From the IMG/VR virus record IMGVR_UViG_3300033149_004918, positions 1-26,495 of that record: a DNA stretch of 26,495 nucleotides. One strand, given 5' to 3'. Of the stretch, positions 15,445-24,005 are shown piece by piece; the stretch's first letter is position 1; each line of letters opens with the position of its first letter. The notes below the pieces were generated by a model. The model had not been told where the DNA came from. It worked only from the letters and a program-made list of their open reading frames with translations, and searched no databases. This DNA is from a virus. The position numbers and the translations under genes are program-made.

Positions 15445-15580
15445 ACGGTGCAATGAGGTATTTTGGATAGATAAAAAAGTTAATTACAACCGGTGCAAAC
15501 ATTACTGGTACTGGATAAAAGATAAAAGAAGGATGATTATACAATGCAAATGCGGAACAGTTAATATACAAAAATTATGA
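15425..15580 (+). CDS. Cys-rich zinc-ribbon-like mini protein
   Basis: 51 residues, basic, too short for usual ORF cut-offs. Cysteines are C6 and C9 (FKCKRCNEVFW), C24, C41 and C43 (CKCGTV), an arrangement suggesting one bound zinc. The gene overlaps the membrane protein gene by 20 bp. Its stop overlaps the following start as ATGA (15577-15580), which supports real translation. The 3' part (from 15521) is included in a 161-bp tandem duplication. Function is unknown; a rubredoxin-like or nucleic-acid-binding mini domain is possible. Confidence 0.7.
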   Translation: MAKFKCKRCNEVFWIDKKVNYNRCKHYWYWIKDKRRMIIQCKCGTVNIQKL

Positions 15581-15842
15581 AAAAAACAAAACGATTGCCA
15601 ATCACGGCAAAAACATTCAAAGCTAATAGTAATGAATATCTTATTACTGACACCATGATTATTGAGCGATGGAAATATCAAGATAAAAGAATGATGATTA
15701 TACAATGCAAATGCGGAACAGTTAATATACAAAAATTATGAAAAAAACAAAACGATTGCCAATCACGGCAAAAACATTCAAAGCTAATGGTAATGAATAT
15801 CTTATTACTGACACCATGAGTATTGAGCGATGGAAATATCTT
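15521..15842 (+). repeat. 161-bp tandem duplication across a gene junction
   Basis: Copy 1 runs 15521-15681 and copy 2 15682-15842 (period 161). By eye they differ at only three internal positions (AAGG/AATG, AATAGT/AATGGT, ATGATT/ATGAGT) plus the last two bases. Each copy holds the last 20 codons of the zinc-ribbon gene and the first 35 codons of the tail chaperone gene. Because 161 is not a multiple of 3, the junction fuses the chaperone start in copy 1 to the zinc-ribbon end in copy 2. Confidence 0.95.
15577..15741 (+). CDS. Chimeric 54-residue ORF made by the duplication
   Basis: It starts with the chaperone's own N-terminus (MKKTKRLPITAKTF ... IIERWKYQ, 35 residues) and continues in frame into the C-terminal end of the zinc-ribbon protein (DKRMMIIQCKCGTVNIQKL). 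Its start overlaps the zinc-ribbon stop (ATGA 15577-15580) and its stop overlaps the true chaperone start (ATGA 15738-15741), so translational coupling through the operon is preserved. Whether the peptide has a function is unknown. It may simply be a tolerated by-product, or may have been kept because it preserves coupling. Confidence 0.6.
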   Translation: MKKTKRLPITAKTFKANSNEYLITDTMIIERWKYQDKRMMIIQCKCGTVNIQKL

Positions 15843-16250
15843 GAGGATTTTCAGGACTTGCTCGGTTGGGGCCGATCATTTGATGATCTTTTTAAACAAT
15901 TGCGCAGGGCTTATGAGCTGATGGATGAAGGTAAACAAAATGAGCCCCGTATCATTATTCACAATATTCTTACCGGAATGAAGCAAAAACTTGAACAGCG
16001 TTATCATCCGGCTCTCATGTTATGCACGCTTTTTATAGTGCGAAAAGATGAGGATCAGACAATATATAATGAAGAATTTATGAAGGAAAAAATCAAAGAC
16101 TGGACGGCCGAAGGATACGACATTAATGATTTTTTTCAGCTGGCCTGGACCTTAGTGCCAGGCTTTATAAAACATTATCAAGACGACATGGCAAATACTT
16201 TAAACCAGTTGACACCGGAGCAATTAGAAGTATTGAGCAAGGGAAAATGA
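15738..16250 (+). CDS. Tail assembly chaperone, G-like
   Basis: 170 residues. By position (directly before the tape measure) and by the frameshift site at its end, this is the functional equivalent of lambda gpG. Such chaperones coat the tape measure during tail assembly and are absent from the finished virion. The protein is mostly helical (IERWKYLEDFQDLLGW; FKQLRRAYELMDEGK; EPRIIIHNILTGMKQKLEQRY). Its last codons are AAG GGA AAA TGA, giving a G-GGA-AAA slippery heptamer. The first 35 codons are inside copy 2 of the 161-bp duplication. Confidence 0.8.
   Translation: MKKTKRLPITAKTFKANGNEYLITDTMSIERWKYLEDFQDLLGWGRSFDDLFKQLRRAYELMDEGKQNEPRIIIHNILTGMKQKLEQRYHPALMLCTLFIVRKDEDQTIYNEEFMKEKIKDWTAEGYDINDFFQLAWTLVPGFIKHYQDDMANTLNQLTPEQLEVLSKGK
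16241..16247 (+). other. Programmed -1 frameshift site GGGAAAA
   Basis: The heptamer is in the correct phase (G GGA AAA, then TGA at 16248-16250). A -1 slip re-pairs as GGG AAA and continues with ATG at 16247, exactly into the following frame. The pattern is equivalent to lambda GGGAAAG in gpG-T. A possible downstream stem CTGGGC (16264-16269) / GCCCAG (16289-16294) starts 16 nt later, rather far for a classical stimulator. Efficiency cannot be judged from sequence. Confidence 0.85.
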
Positions 16251-16447
16251 AACGCGACCTGTTCTGGGCGGACATAATAACGCGGGTGGCCCAGGGCAGC
16301 GCGATGACATACGGGGAATGCAAGCGGTTGGATGTGGATGAATTTTTTGTACTGCTTATGAATTATGAATATAAAATAAAACAACATGGCAGACGTACTA
16401 CTGAACATACAGGCAAAGATAAAGGGTCTCGAGGAAAAACTCGATAA
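16247..16447 (+). CDS. Tail assembly chaperone T-like domain (frameshift extension)
   Basis: 66 residues in the -1 frame relative to the G-like gene. Read by frameshift it extends that protein from 170 to about 236 residues, the gpGT arrangement. Alternatively, ATG 16247 overlapping the stop as ATGA could allow reinitiation. DLFWADIITRVAQGSAMTYGE and DVDEFFVLLMNYEYKIKQ form the likely helical T domain, which in lambda binds the tape measure/tube. The Arg/Lys-rich tail (RRTTEH ... GSRGKTR) lies over the first 62 bp of the tape measure gene. Confidence 0.78.
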   Translation: MKRDLFWADIITRVAQGSAMTYGECKRLDVDEFFVLLMNYEYKIKQHGRRTTEHTGKDKGSRGKTR

Positions 16448-19064
16448 GACTAATAAAGAATTAAAAAAATTAGGCAGCGAGGGTAAGAATGTCGAGAAGC
16501 AGGTAAATCAGAGTTTTGATAATATGAAAAAGAAGGTACGCCAATTTGCCATGTATTTCGGGGTTGCCATTGGTGGTGCCGCCGTTGTCGGTGCTATTAA
16601 AAAAAGCATTGATGCAATGAAAGAATTTGAGCAGACTTTCTCTAATGTGCTTACTCTTTTATCGGAGGCCGAACGCAAAAAGTTAGGTGGTTTTCTCCGG
16701 GAGGGCACTATCGAACTGATGCGTAATTATGGATTTGCCATCCAGGATGTCAACAAGGCACTTTTTGATAGTATCTCTGCAGGTATCAAGGCAGGAGATA
16801 GTATTAAATTTATGAATGAGGCAGCTAAACTTGCTAAAGGTGGCGTTACATCATTGAGTATTGCCGTGGATGGAATGACTTCTATAATGAATGCATATAG
16901 ATTAAATGCCAAAGATGCGGAAAAAGTAAGTGCGGCCTTTTTTACTGCCCAGAAATACGGAAAAACCACGGTTGAGGAACTTGCATCAAGTATTGGCCGC
17001 GTTGCGCCGATAGCGAAAGATGCCAATATATCATATCAGGAAATGTTATCTGCACTTGCTCTTTTAACTACTCAGGGTATATCAACTGATGAAGCTGTTA
17101 CAGGTTTACGTGCCACTATTGTTGCTCTGACTAATCCCGCGAAACAAGCACAGGAAACACTCTCGGATTTAGGTGTGGAATCAGGTAAAACAGCTATCCG
17201 GCAGAATGGACTTGGTAAAACTCTTTTACAAGTTGCCCGGGCTGCCGAGAAAGATGCCGATAAGCTTGGCGAGATGATACCTAATGTACGTGCCCTGACT
17301 GCCGTTGCCGCACTTGGTGAAGAAGCATTGTCTGAATATGATGAAATACTCGAAGAGGTAAATGAAGATTACGGCGAAGGATCATCGCTCGCACAGGCTT
17401 ATACTTTACAAATGGGAACTCTTTCTTCAAGTATAGACCGTATTAAAGGTGGTGCTGAAACTGCTAAAATAGCATTGGGTAAATTTTTTGCTCCACTAAT
17501 AAAGGGATTTGCTGATCTTATTGCGCCTGTTGAAAAATCAAGTGAAGCACTTATCAAACAACGTACACGGCTTAATTTACTTGCAGGGGCCATAATCAGT
17601 ACATCAAGTACAGAAGAATCGAGATTAAGACTTATTGAACAACTTAATGCTGAATATCCCGATTTCCTTAAAGGTCTTGACACTGAAAAAGTGACTAATG
17701 AAGAAATAGAAATAGCATTAAAAAATGTCAATGAACAATATGAGAAAAAGATAAAACTTGCTATTGCGCAGGAAATATATAATCAACAGGCTGCCGAACT
17801 CGCGGCATTAACACTTGAAGAAAGCAGGTTGTTAATAGAACAGGAAGAAATATTAAACAAGAATGTTGATAATTTAATAGGCTTGCAGACAGCATCAAAA
17901 GCGACTGCATTGGTAAAAGTCTTATTTGCAAAAGGATTAATTGATGAAAGTAAGGCATTAGCTGAAAATATATTGTTCCTTCAAAAAAATAGAGATGCAC
18001 AAAAAGAACAGAATGAAGTAACGAAAAAAGCGCTTGAAAATCTTAATAAGTTGATTGATACTTATGGTAAAATTGAGGGCGTTGGAAGCGGTATTGATGA
18101 TGATGGTATTGATCCCGGGAAAACACAATCAGCACTTGATGAAATACTTGAAAAATGGTGGAAACATTTTTTACAGATAGATACTGCACAGGACGATTGG
18201 GCTAAACGAATGATAGAAGGCGATAATGCTTTACAATCTGCTATGGCTGATATAGATAAAGAATATAATGAGGCTGAACTTGAGGCACTAAGACAACAAA
18301 ATAAATACAAAAAACAAATAGAAGAAGATCATATTGAATTTTTGCGTACGAAAGAAGAAATACATCGCGCACTTATAGAGGAAAAATGGAATACTGCATT
18401 TGCTCTTTTAGATGCTTATACAGCATTCAGTCAAAGATCAATGCAAAAAGAACTTGAAGCGGCTAAAGGGAATGAAGAAAAAAAGGAAGAAATACGGAAG
18501 AAATATGCACGTAAAGAACAGATTATGGCAGTATTGCGTACTATCATGGCTGGGGCAGAAGGAATAGTTAAAACGGGCGCTAATCTTGGTTATCCGGCTG
18601 CTATCCCATTTCAGATATTACAAGGAATACAAACAGCTGCACAAATAGCTATTATTGCATCACAAAAATTTGAAAAAGGAGGCTACAAAATTCTCGGAGG
18701 CAAACGTCATGCCGATGGCGGTACCCGGATAGCAATAGGAGAGGCAGAACGCGGCGAGGGACATGCTGTATTCTCACGATGGGCAACAGAGAGATATGGC
18801 CGCATCCTGCCTGATCTTGTTGATGCTATCAATAAAGGTGAATTTCCATCGGTGGATATGACTGTGCAACAAAAGATAGAAGCAGGGGATAAGCTGATGA
18901 GATTTACGCATACAGTATCACTTGATGAGAGCAGACAGCTCGAGGAAATAAAAAAACTCCTTGCCCGGGACCGCGAACAGATAATATTTGAAACAGATCG
19001 CGAAGGCAATCGTTATAAGATAACACAGAAAAAAGGATATTATAAAAAAATGAAAATAAGATGA
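16386..19064 (+). CDS. Tail tape measure protein (TP901 type)
   Basis: 892 residues. It sets tail length and in many phages helps DNA cross the envelope. The N-terminal coiled coil (IKGLEEKLDKTNKELKKLG) is followed by a hydrophobic segment at about 53-75 (FAMYFGVAIGGAAVVGAI). The TP901 core spans about 85-340 (FEQTFSNVL; ALFDSISAGIKAGDS; LALLTTQGISTDEAVTGLRA). Long helices follow, then a second hydrophobic region near 713-760 (AIPFQILQGIQTAAQIAII) and a C-terminal domain GGYKILGGKRHADGGTRIAIG. By the lambda ruler rule (about 0.15 nm per residue) the tail would be about 130 nm. ATGA overlap with the next gene. Confidence 0.93.
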   Translation: MADVLLNIQAKIKGLEEKLDKTNKELKKLGSEGKNVEKQVNQSFDNMKKKVRQFAMYFGVAIGGAAVVGAIKKSIDAMKEFEQTFSNVLTLLSEAERKKLGGFLREGTIELMRNYGFAIQDVNKALFDSISAGIKAGDSIKFMNEAAKLAKGGVTSLSIAVDGMTSIMNAYRLNAKDAEKVSAAFFTAQKYGKTTVEELASSIGRVAPIAKDANISYQEMLSALALLTTQGISTDEAVTGLRATIVALTNPAKQAQETLSDLGVESGKTAIRQNGLGKTLLQVARAAEKDADKLGEMIPNVRALTAVAALGEEALSEYDEILEEVNEDYGEGSSLAQAYTLQMGTLSSSIDRIKGGAETAKIALGKFFAPLIKGFADLIAPVEKSSEALIKQRTRLNLLAGAIISTSSTEESRLRLIEQLNAEYPDFLKGLDTEKVTNEEIEIALKNVNEQYEKKIKLAIAQEIYNQQAAELAALTLEESRLLIEQEEILNKNVDNLIGLQTASKATALVKVLFAKGLIDESKALAENILFLQKNRDAQKEQNEVTKKALENLNKLIDTYGKIEGVGSGIDDDGIDPGKTQSALDEILEKWWKHFLQIDTAQDDWAKRMIEGDNALQSAMADIDKEYNEAELEALRQQNKYKKQIEEDHIEFLRTKEEIHRALIEEKWNTAFALLDAYTAFSQRSMQKELEAAKGNEEKKEEIRKKYARKEQIMAVLRTIMAGAEGIVKTGANLGYPAAIPFQILQGIQTAAQIAIIASQKFEKGGYKILGGKRHADGGTRIAIGEAERGEGHAVFSRWATERYGRILPDLVDAINKGEFPSVDMTVQQKIEAGDKLMRFTHTVSLDESRQLEEIKKLLARDREQIIFETDREGNRYKITQKKGYYKKMKIR

Positions 19065-20908
19065 GCGTAATTACCGATATATATACACATTATATCGAAG
19101 GGACACAGGTTTATCCATCAGGTGAATGGGAAATAGTACACAGGTTTCCTGAAGGTTGTATTTTTTCACGCCGCGAATTTTCGGGCACGCTCACCTTTGG
19201 TAATATAAGACATAATGGTATATCTGATGATTATGATTATTTAATGGGCTTTGGTGAACAATATTGTCAGCGGTTGAATTACGAGATTTATTGCAATGAT
19301 GAACTTTATTGGGAAGGATATATCAATCACACGATAGGATATGAAATAGACGAAGATAATTGCACGATAAAAACAACGCCATTGCTTTCTGATGAATATG
19401 ATTGTTTTGTTATTTACGGCGATATAGAATATGAGTTTACTAATTTCAATCCTTTTATTAATACTGTTGTTTATGATGATGACGGTGCGCCGCCATACCC
19501 GATAGAAGCCGAGTTTAATACTTATAGGCTCACTGAGATAATGAGCGACATGATTACACAAGCCGCTTTTCTTGATGCCGATGATGTTTGTGGCTTTGCC
19601 GGCAATATTAAAAGCTCATTTTTTTGGAACGATGATTACCCTGATGCAACAGCAGTAACAAGCAATTATATTACCGGTGTTGATTACTGGGATGATATTC
19701 TCTTACAACGTCTTTCTTACGTGCGTAATCAGTTAGGAGGCACTGCGACACTTGTACTTCAACAAATCACTTTCAATAAACTCATGGGATGGTTGCGTGA
19801 TATGTTTAATGTTTATTGGTATATAGACAGTAATGGTGATTTTCGCATGGAACACCTGCATTATTTCGAACATGATTTTGCTGACCGCGATCATACAGAA
19901 TTGCCTGATGATATTGATCTGATAACAATAGAAAATGATTATAATGATAAATCTATTTGTCTTTATAAAAACAAATGGAAAAATATTGAATCAGAATTAC
20001 CTTCTGTTGAAATTTTTGAGATGCTTGATGCTGATACTGATGATTTTGTCGGATTACCTATTTATTATGATGAAGAATGTACTTATAATTATCCTACTAT
20101 ACAAAGAAAAGAATATATACAAAGTGAGATATTTACAGATTTGCCTATGATTATAGCAGATGCAGATAGTGTTGCGGGTGATGGGTTTATGTTTTTTGCG
20201 GCCAAATATGAAGATATATTTAAAGATACTGATGATTTGAATGATTGGCCTAATAATGATTTTGATATATTATTCGCTAATGTCGGGGCCGCTATCGGCA
20301 CTGCTAATGATGGTGGTGGTGGTTGTTTTGCAAAATCAAATAACTTCGGGGCCTGTGTTGCCGGGCAGGTATATAATATTTATATAGAGGGATATAATAA
20401 TATTGCCGGACAGGATCCAAGTATTCAAATAGTTGATGCAGCCAATAATTTAAGAAGTAATATAGTTGTTGTTAATGCCTCGGGTATTTATAGTCTGACA
20501 ATAACGGCCGGGGCCGGATTTAATGGTTATCTTTATATCACCCATACCCTCGCTTGTGATTGGTTGTGGACAGATTGTGTAATTGATCTTGTAGAAAACG
20601 AATGGGTTGTACAATACGATACAGGTGCTATAAGTGCATTGAACCGCAATAATGGGCATCTTTCCGTTGCTAACCTGATGGATAATTATTGGCGTCATGG
20701 ACGGGTGCTTGACGAAGGTATAATGAATGGCAATCCAGAAATATTTGATAGTATCAGACCTAACAGATTACAGGTAAAGATAATAATACCCAAATGCTGC
20801 GAACGTATTCATTGGAATACTTATTATGATACTTACCTGGGAAAAGGCAAGATATATAAAGCATTGGAGAAAAAATATACTCATGAAATAGAATTACTTT
20901 ACGAATGA
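19061..20908 (+). CDS. Baseplate hub / distal tail-like protein (putative)
   Basis: 615 residues directly after the tape measure, where distal tail and tail-associated hub proteins sit. The N-terminal part (about 1-100) is strand-rich (EWEIVHRFPEGCIFSRREFSG; LNYEIYCNDELYWEGYINH). Middle helices follow (FNKLMGWLRDMFNVYWYID). Residues about 360-520 look like a separate beta-sandwich of carbohydrate-binding style (GQVYNIYIEGYNN; ASGIYSLTITAGAGFNGYLYI). The end is a hub-like strand set (LQVKIIIPKC). It is acidic overall. The stop overlaps the next start as ATGA. The hub call is from order and size, not a decisive motif. Confidence 0.6.
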   Translation: MSVITDIYTHYIEGTQVYPSGEWEIVHRFPEGCIFSRREFSGTLTFGNIRHNGISDDYDYLMGFGEQYCQRLNYEIYCNDELYWEGYINHTIGYEIDEDNCTIKTTPLLSDEYDCFVIYGDIEYEFTNFNPFINTVVYDDDGAPPYPIEAEFNTYRLTEIMSDMITQAAFLDADDVCGFAGNIKSSFFWNDDYPDATAVTSNYITGVDYWDDILLQRLSYVRNQLGGTATLVLQQITFNKLMGWLRDMFNVYWYIDSNGDFRMEHLHYFEHDFADRDHTELPDDIDLITIENDYNDKSICLYKNKWKNIESELPSVEIFEMLDADTDDFVGLPIYYDEECTYNYPTIQRKEYIQSEIFTDLPMIIADADSVAGDGFMFFAAKYEDIFKDTDDLNDWPNNDFDILFANVGAAIGTANDGGGGCFAKSNNFGACVAGQVYNIYIEGYNNIAGQDPSIQIVDAANNLRSNIVVVNASGIYSLTITAGAGFNGYLYITHTLACDWLWTDCVIDLVENEWVVQYDTGAISALNRNNGHLSVANLMDNYWRHGRVLDEGIMNGNPEIFDSIRPNRLQVKIIIPKCCERIHWNTYYDTYLGKGKIYKALEKKYTHEIELLYE

Positions 20909-23034
20909 CAGCACTTAAATTCTATATAAATGACGATAAGGCACATGAATGGCATGACCTGCGGCATTATCATTCTATCGTGCCGGCTGTGCTGCAATGC
21001 ACCACAAGTTATCTCGTTACTTTCTGTATGAATTATGAATCGACAGGTGCAATTATAGATGATGTTGTAATTGAATATATTGATGAATCGGAACTTGCGC
21101 TTGATGATACAAGCGTATTTGATATTTATAGCGACGGCGAACGGGACTGGATTGTTTATAATGAAGATGAAGTTGAAAGTGGCGGAGCACCACTGGAACC
21201 GGGACTTGCACGCCTGAGAATAGAGATGTCAAACGGTGATAAATTTTATAGCGATTATTTTCAGATATGTGATATTAATACTTCATCTGATGGTGACAGA
21301 CTTTATTATGATGATTATTTTAACATTTATTTTTCCTCTGTCTGTGATTTCAGGGCTAAATATAGAATACTTTATCACACTGGTTACGAAAATCATCATG
21401 CCTTTGATTCTAAACCCATAAGGCCCGATAATAATTATTCATCCGATGGGGAGATAGATGAAGCACAGAATGAATTCGTGGAATTGCAATCTAATAAAAA
21501 GATATACAGGGTTGAAATAATAGGCGGTGAAAGTCTTTTCGATATGCTTGCGGTACTCCCATTACATGATAATATTCATGTACGGTGGCCGGGCGAAGAG
21601 ATGCAGACAGCCTATAATGTTGAATTTGAATATGATTGGGTGGATGATTATTTATGTCGCATGATTATTAAATTTTCACTCGTTAATCTTAAAAAAGGAA
21701 CCTGCGATACCGATTTTGAATTAATAGATAATTTTGAATTTAAATTTTCTTCCATGCTTACTCCTTCACTTATACGCAATGAAGAAGGGGATAACCTCAG
21801 TGAAAGTGGAACAACTACATTGATAGAGATAATTGACAAGGCCGGGAATATACTGACCCTTAATACATTACCCGAAAATTTAATAAATGAAGATATTGAT
21901 TGGTTTGCTATGTCACTTGATGCCGGTGATTTTAATGGAGGTGCAGATCCCAGTTATGAAGGAGATTATACAGCCCAGGAAAAGATTACAGATTTTGATT
22001 TCATAAATAAAAAGATAACAATTGTTGATGCAACCGATTTCGATATCGGGGAAAATATTGCTATTTATTCTCCATGGGCAAATTATGAATTTCAACCAGG
22101 CCAGGAAACTGAAGGTATAATAACAATAGGAGCTGGTGAACCAGCATGGAAAAATGCTAATAATTCAGCCGGCCCATCCTGGTATGATGAAGAAAATAGC
22201 CGTTTTATTCTTTTATTCGGAGGACATGATGGCAGCAATTATCAAACCGGGTTCGCGTATAGTCCGGATGCTGAAAACTGGACATTAGGGAATAGCGGTA
22301 ATCCAATTATAGAAAATGGCGATGATGCTGATTTTTCAACTCACGTGCAACCCACGGGCAATGCTATTGATCTGGGTAATGGTAAAATGGCTTTTGTTCT
22401 TAATGGTTATGATGGCAGCAATTGGAATATATATTACTGTGAGTGTGATAAAAATGATCCAGCGAGCGGATTGTCATGGACGAAAATAACAAATACAACT
22501 AATGAATTTGGAGGAGGCTTTGTATTTTTTGATAGTAAATATCATTTACTTACAAGTACCATGGGATCGCCTGTTGAAAATCGCTATAACCGTCATTATA
22601 CTTGCGTGACCATTGATGGCACTTATTCATTACTTGCCAATATGTGGACTAATGAATATAACAATAAAGACAGTCATTGGCTTGAGGGACATAGTACTAA
22701 CTGTGTACCATTCGTTGAAAACAATAAATTATATGCTATTATTGGTGGTACACAACGTTATCTTATCTCAGCTATCCGTGGTAATCGTGTTATCGGTGGA
22801 TTGATGATTTATAGCGGGGGATCATGGAGTGTCGTTAATGATTTTGCTCCTGAATTTATTTTCCCTATGTATTTTTATAATATTCCAAGTGAAGATTATG
22901 GATGGGCAGGTGGCCATTCTGGCGGTTATACCTCATGGATATATCATGATGGTACTACTTATTTTTTCTGTGGATTTTTGCGATTAAGAAATACTTACCA
23001 GGTAGCTTGTCTCAAATTAATAGATAGAACATAA
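20905..23034 (+). CDS. Tail tip protein with C-terminal beta-propeller-like region
   Basis: 709 residues. Residues 1 to about 275 are clearly paralogous to the next gene: shared MTAL-FY, HSIVP, VESGG, YSDYF-ICD, TGYENH, KKIY-VEIIGGESLFDML and DDYLCRMI motifs, roughly half identical by eye. Residues 280-410 are a beta-rich linker (KITIVDATDFDIGENIAIYSP). Residues 415-709 contain five repeats of a strand pattern with a bulky-GG or dG-x-W turn (FILLFGGHDGS; MAFVLNGYDGS; YHLLTSTMGS; LYAIIGGTQRY; TYFFCGFLRLR), suggesting a five-bladed propeller like glycosidase clans GH32/43/117. Catalytic acids cannot be assigned. Likely a receptor-binding or glycan-degrading tip protein. Confidence 0.65.
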   Translation: MTALKFYINDDKAHEWHDLRHYHSIVPAVLQCTTSYLVTFCMNYESTGAIIDDVVIEYIDESELALDDTSVFDIYSDGERDWIVYNEDEVESGGAPLEPGLARLRIEMSNGDKFYSDYFQICDINTSSDGDRLYYDDYFNIYFSSVCDFRAKYRILYHTGYENHHAFDSKPIRPDNNYSSDGEIDEAQNEFVELQSNKKIYRVEIIGGESLFDMLAVLPLHDNIHVRWPGEEMQTAYNVEFEYDWVDDYLCRMIIKFSLVNLKKGTCDTDFELIDNFEFKFSSMLTPSLIRNEEGDNLSESGTTTLIEIIDKAGNILTLNTLPENLINEDIDWFAMSLDAGDFNGGADPSYEGDYTAQEKITDFDFINKKITIVDATDFDIGENIAIYSPWANYEFQPGQETEGIITIGAGEPAWKNANNSAGPSWYDEENSRFILLFGGHDGSNYQTGFAYSPDAENWTLGNSGNPIIENGDDADFSTHVQPTGNAIDLGNGKMAFVLNGYDGSNWNIYYCECDKNDPASGLSWTKITNTTNEFGGGFVFFDSKYHLLTSTMGSPVENRYNRHYTCVTIDGTYSLLANMWTNEYNNKDSHWLEGHSTNCVPFVENNKLYAIIGGTQRYLISAIRGNRVIGGLMIYSGGSWSVVNDFAPEFIFPMYFYNIPSEDYGWAGGHSGGYTSWIYHDGTTYFFCGFLRLRNTYQVACLKLIDRT

Positions 23035-23868
23035 ATGACAGCACTTGAATTTTATACAGACAATGGTTTACATGAATGGGAGAATCTTCAGCATTATCAT
23101 TCTATCGTGCCGGTAGCTCTTCGCTGCGGAACGGGTAATCTTATCCCATTCTGTTTGAATTACCTGACTATAGGTGAGTCTATAGATGATATTACTATTG
23201 AATATTTCGATGGTGCAATACTTGCCATCGATGATACCAGTGATTTTATAATAAATAGTGATGGCACATGGGATTGGATTATTTACAACGGCGAAGATGT
23301 AGAAAGTGGTGGCATGGAGCTTGATACGGGACTTGCAAGAATAATCATCAGGCTTGACGGTGGAACTTTATTTTACAGTGATTATTTTGAAATATGCGAT
23401 CTTGATATGACTTTCGATTGTGGTAAAAATGTTTATGATAATTATTTCAACCTGTATTTTTCGGCCGAACATGATATGCCGGCACCTTATAATATTGTCT
23501 ATCAGACAGGATATGAGAATCATTTAATATTCGATACCCTGCCCGTGCGTCCCGATAGCATGATTAATATTGAAGGTGAAACTGATGAGTCTCAGGATGA
23601 ATCCATTACTTATCAATCACAGAAAAAGATATACCATGTTGAAATAATAGGCGGCGAGAGTCTTTTCGATATGTTATCCATTCTCCCTATGCATGAATAT
23701 ATCTATGTTAAATGGCCATGCGAGGATCTTCAGTTGATAAAAACTATTGAATTTGAATATGAATGGATTGAGGATTACTTATGTCGTATGATTTTAAGTT
23801 TTAGCTTTGAACATCTCGAAAAAAGTGAATGTTGCAAATTGAATAACTACGAGGTTGAATTGAAATGA
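23035..23868 (+). CDS. Short paralog of the preceding tail tip protein
   Basis: 277 residues, collinear with the first 275 residues of the preceding protein but lacking its propeller-like extension. Identical short blocks include TGYENH, EIIGGESLFDML, YLCRMI and HYHSIVP. It starts with ATG immediately after the preceding TAA (no intergenic base). Its domain is strand-rich and acidic, which suits a baseplate or fibre-anchoring module. It is the last gene before the second palindrome-promoter. The pair probably arose by tandem duplication followed by gain or loss of the C-terminal domain. Confidence 0.65.
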   Translation: MTALEFYTDNGLHEWENLQHYHSIVPVALRCGTGNLIPFCLNYLTIGESIDDITIEYFDGAILAIDDTSDFIINSDGTWDWIIYNGEDVESGGMELDTGLARIIIRLDGGTLFYSDYFEICDLDMTFDCGKNVYDNYFNLYFSAEHDMPAPYNIVYQTGYENHLIFDTLPVRPDSMINIEGETDESQDESITYQSQKKIYHVEIIGGESLFDMLSILPMHEYIYVKWPCEDLQLIKTIEFEYEWIEDYLCRMILSFSFEHLEKSECCKLNNYEVELK

Positions 23869-23930
23869 TAACGTGATGCGGTCATATTGACAATACGACT
23901 AATACTCATGATAATCTTTAATCCCGGCAT

Positions 23931-23978
23931 AATATAACATAATGTTATATTTTGCACAAAATCTTATTCTTAATTTTA
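23931..23978 (+). promoter_or_regulatory. Late promoter module: second 21-bp palindrome plus -7 box
   Basis: The palindrome at 23931-23951 is identical to that at 12781-12801, and TAATTTTA (23971-23978, 7/8 match to TAnnTTTG) again lies exactly 40 bp from its start, preceded by the shared TTCT. A TTTG at 23951 could act as a -33 element, although the spacing is slightly short. It drives the gene group starting at ATG 24006. Confidence 0.75.
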
Positions 23979-24005
23979 TACCCAGAAACAAATTAATTAA
24001 ATATC

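Noticed and set aside
22147-23034. Possible diversity-generating retroelement variable region in the propeller-like domain
   Set aside because: No reverse transcriptase, no template repeat and no C-type-lectin ending are visible in the window.
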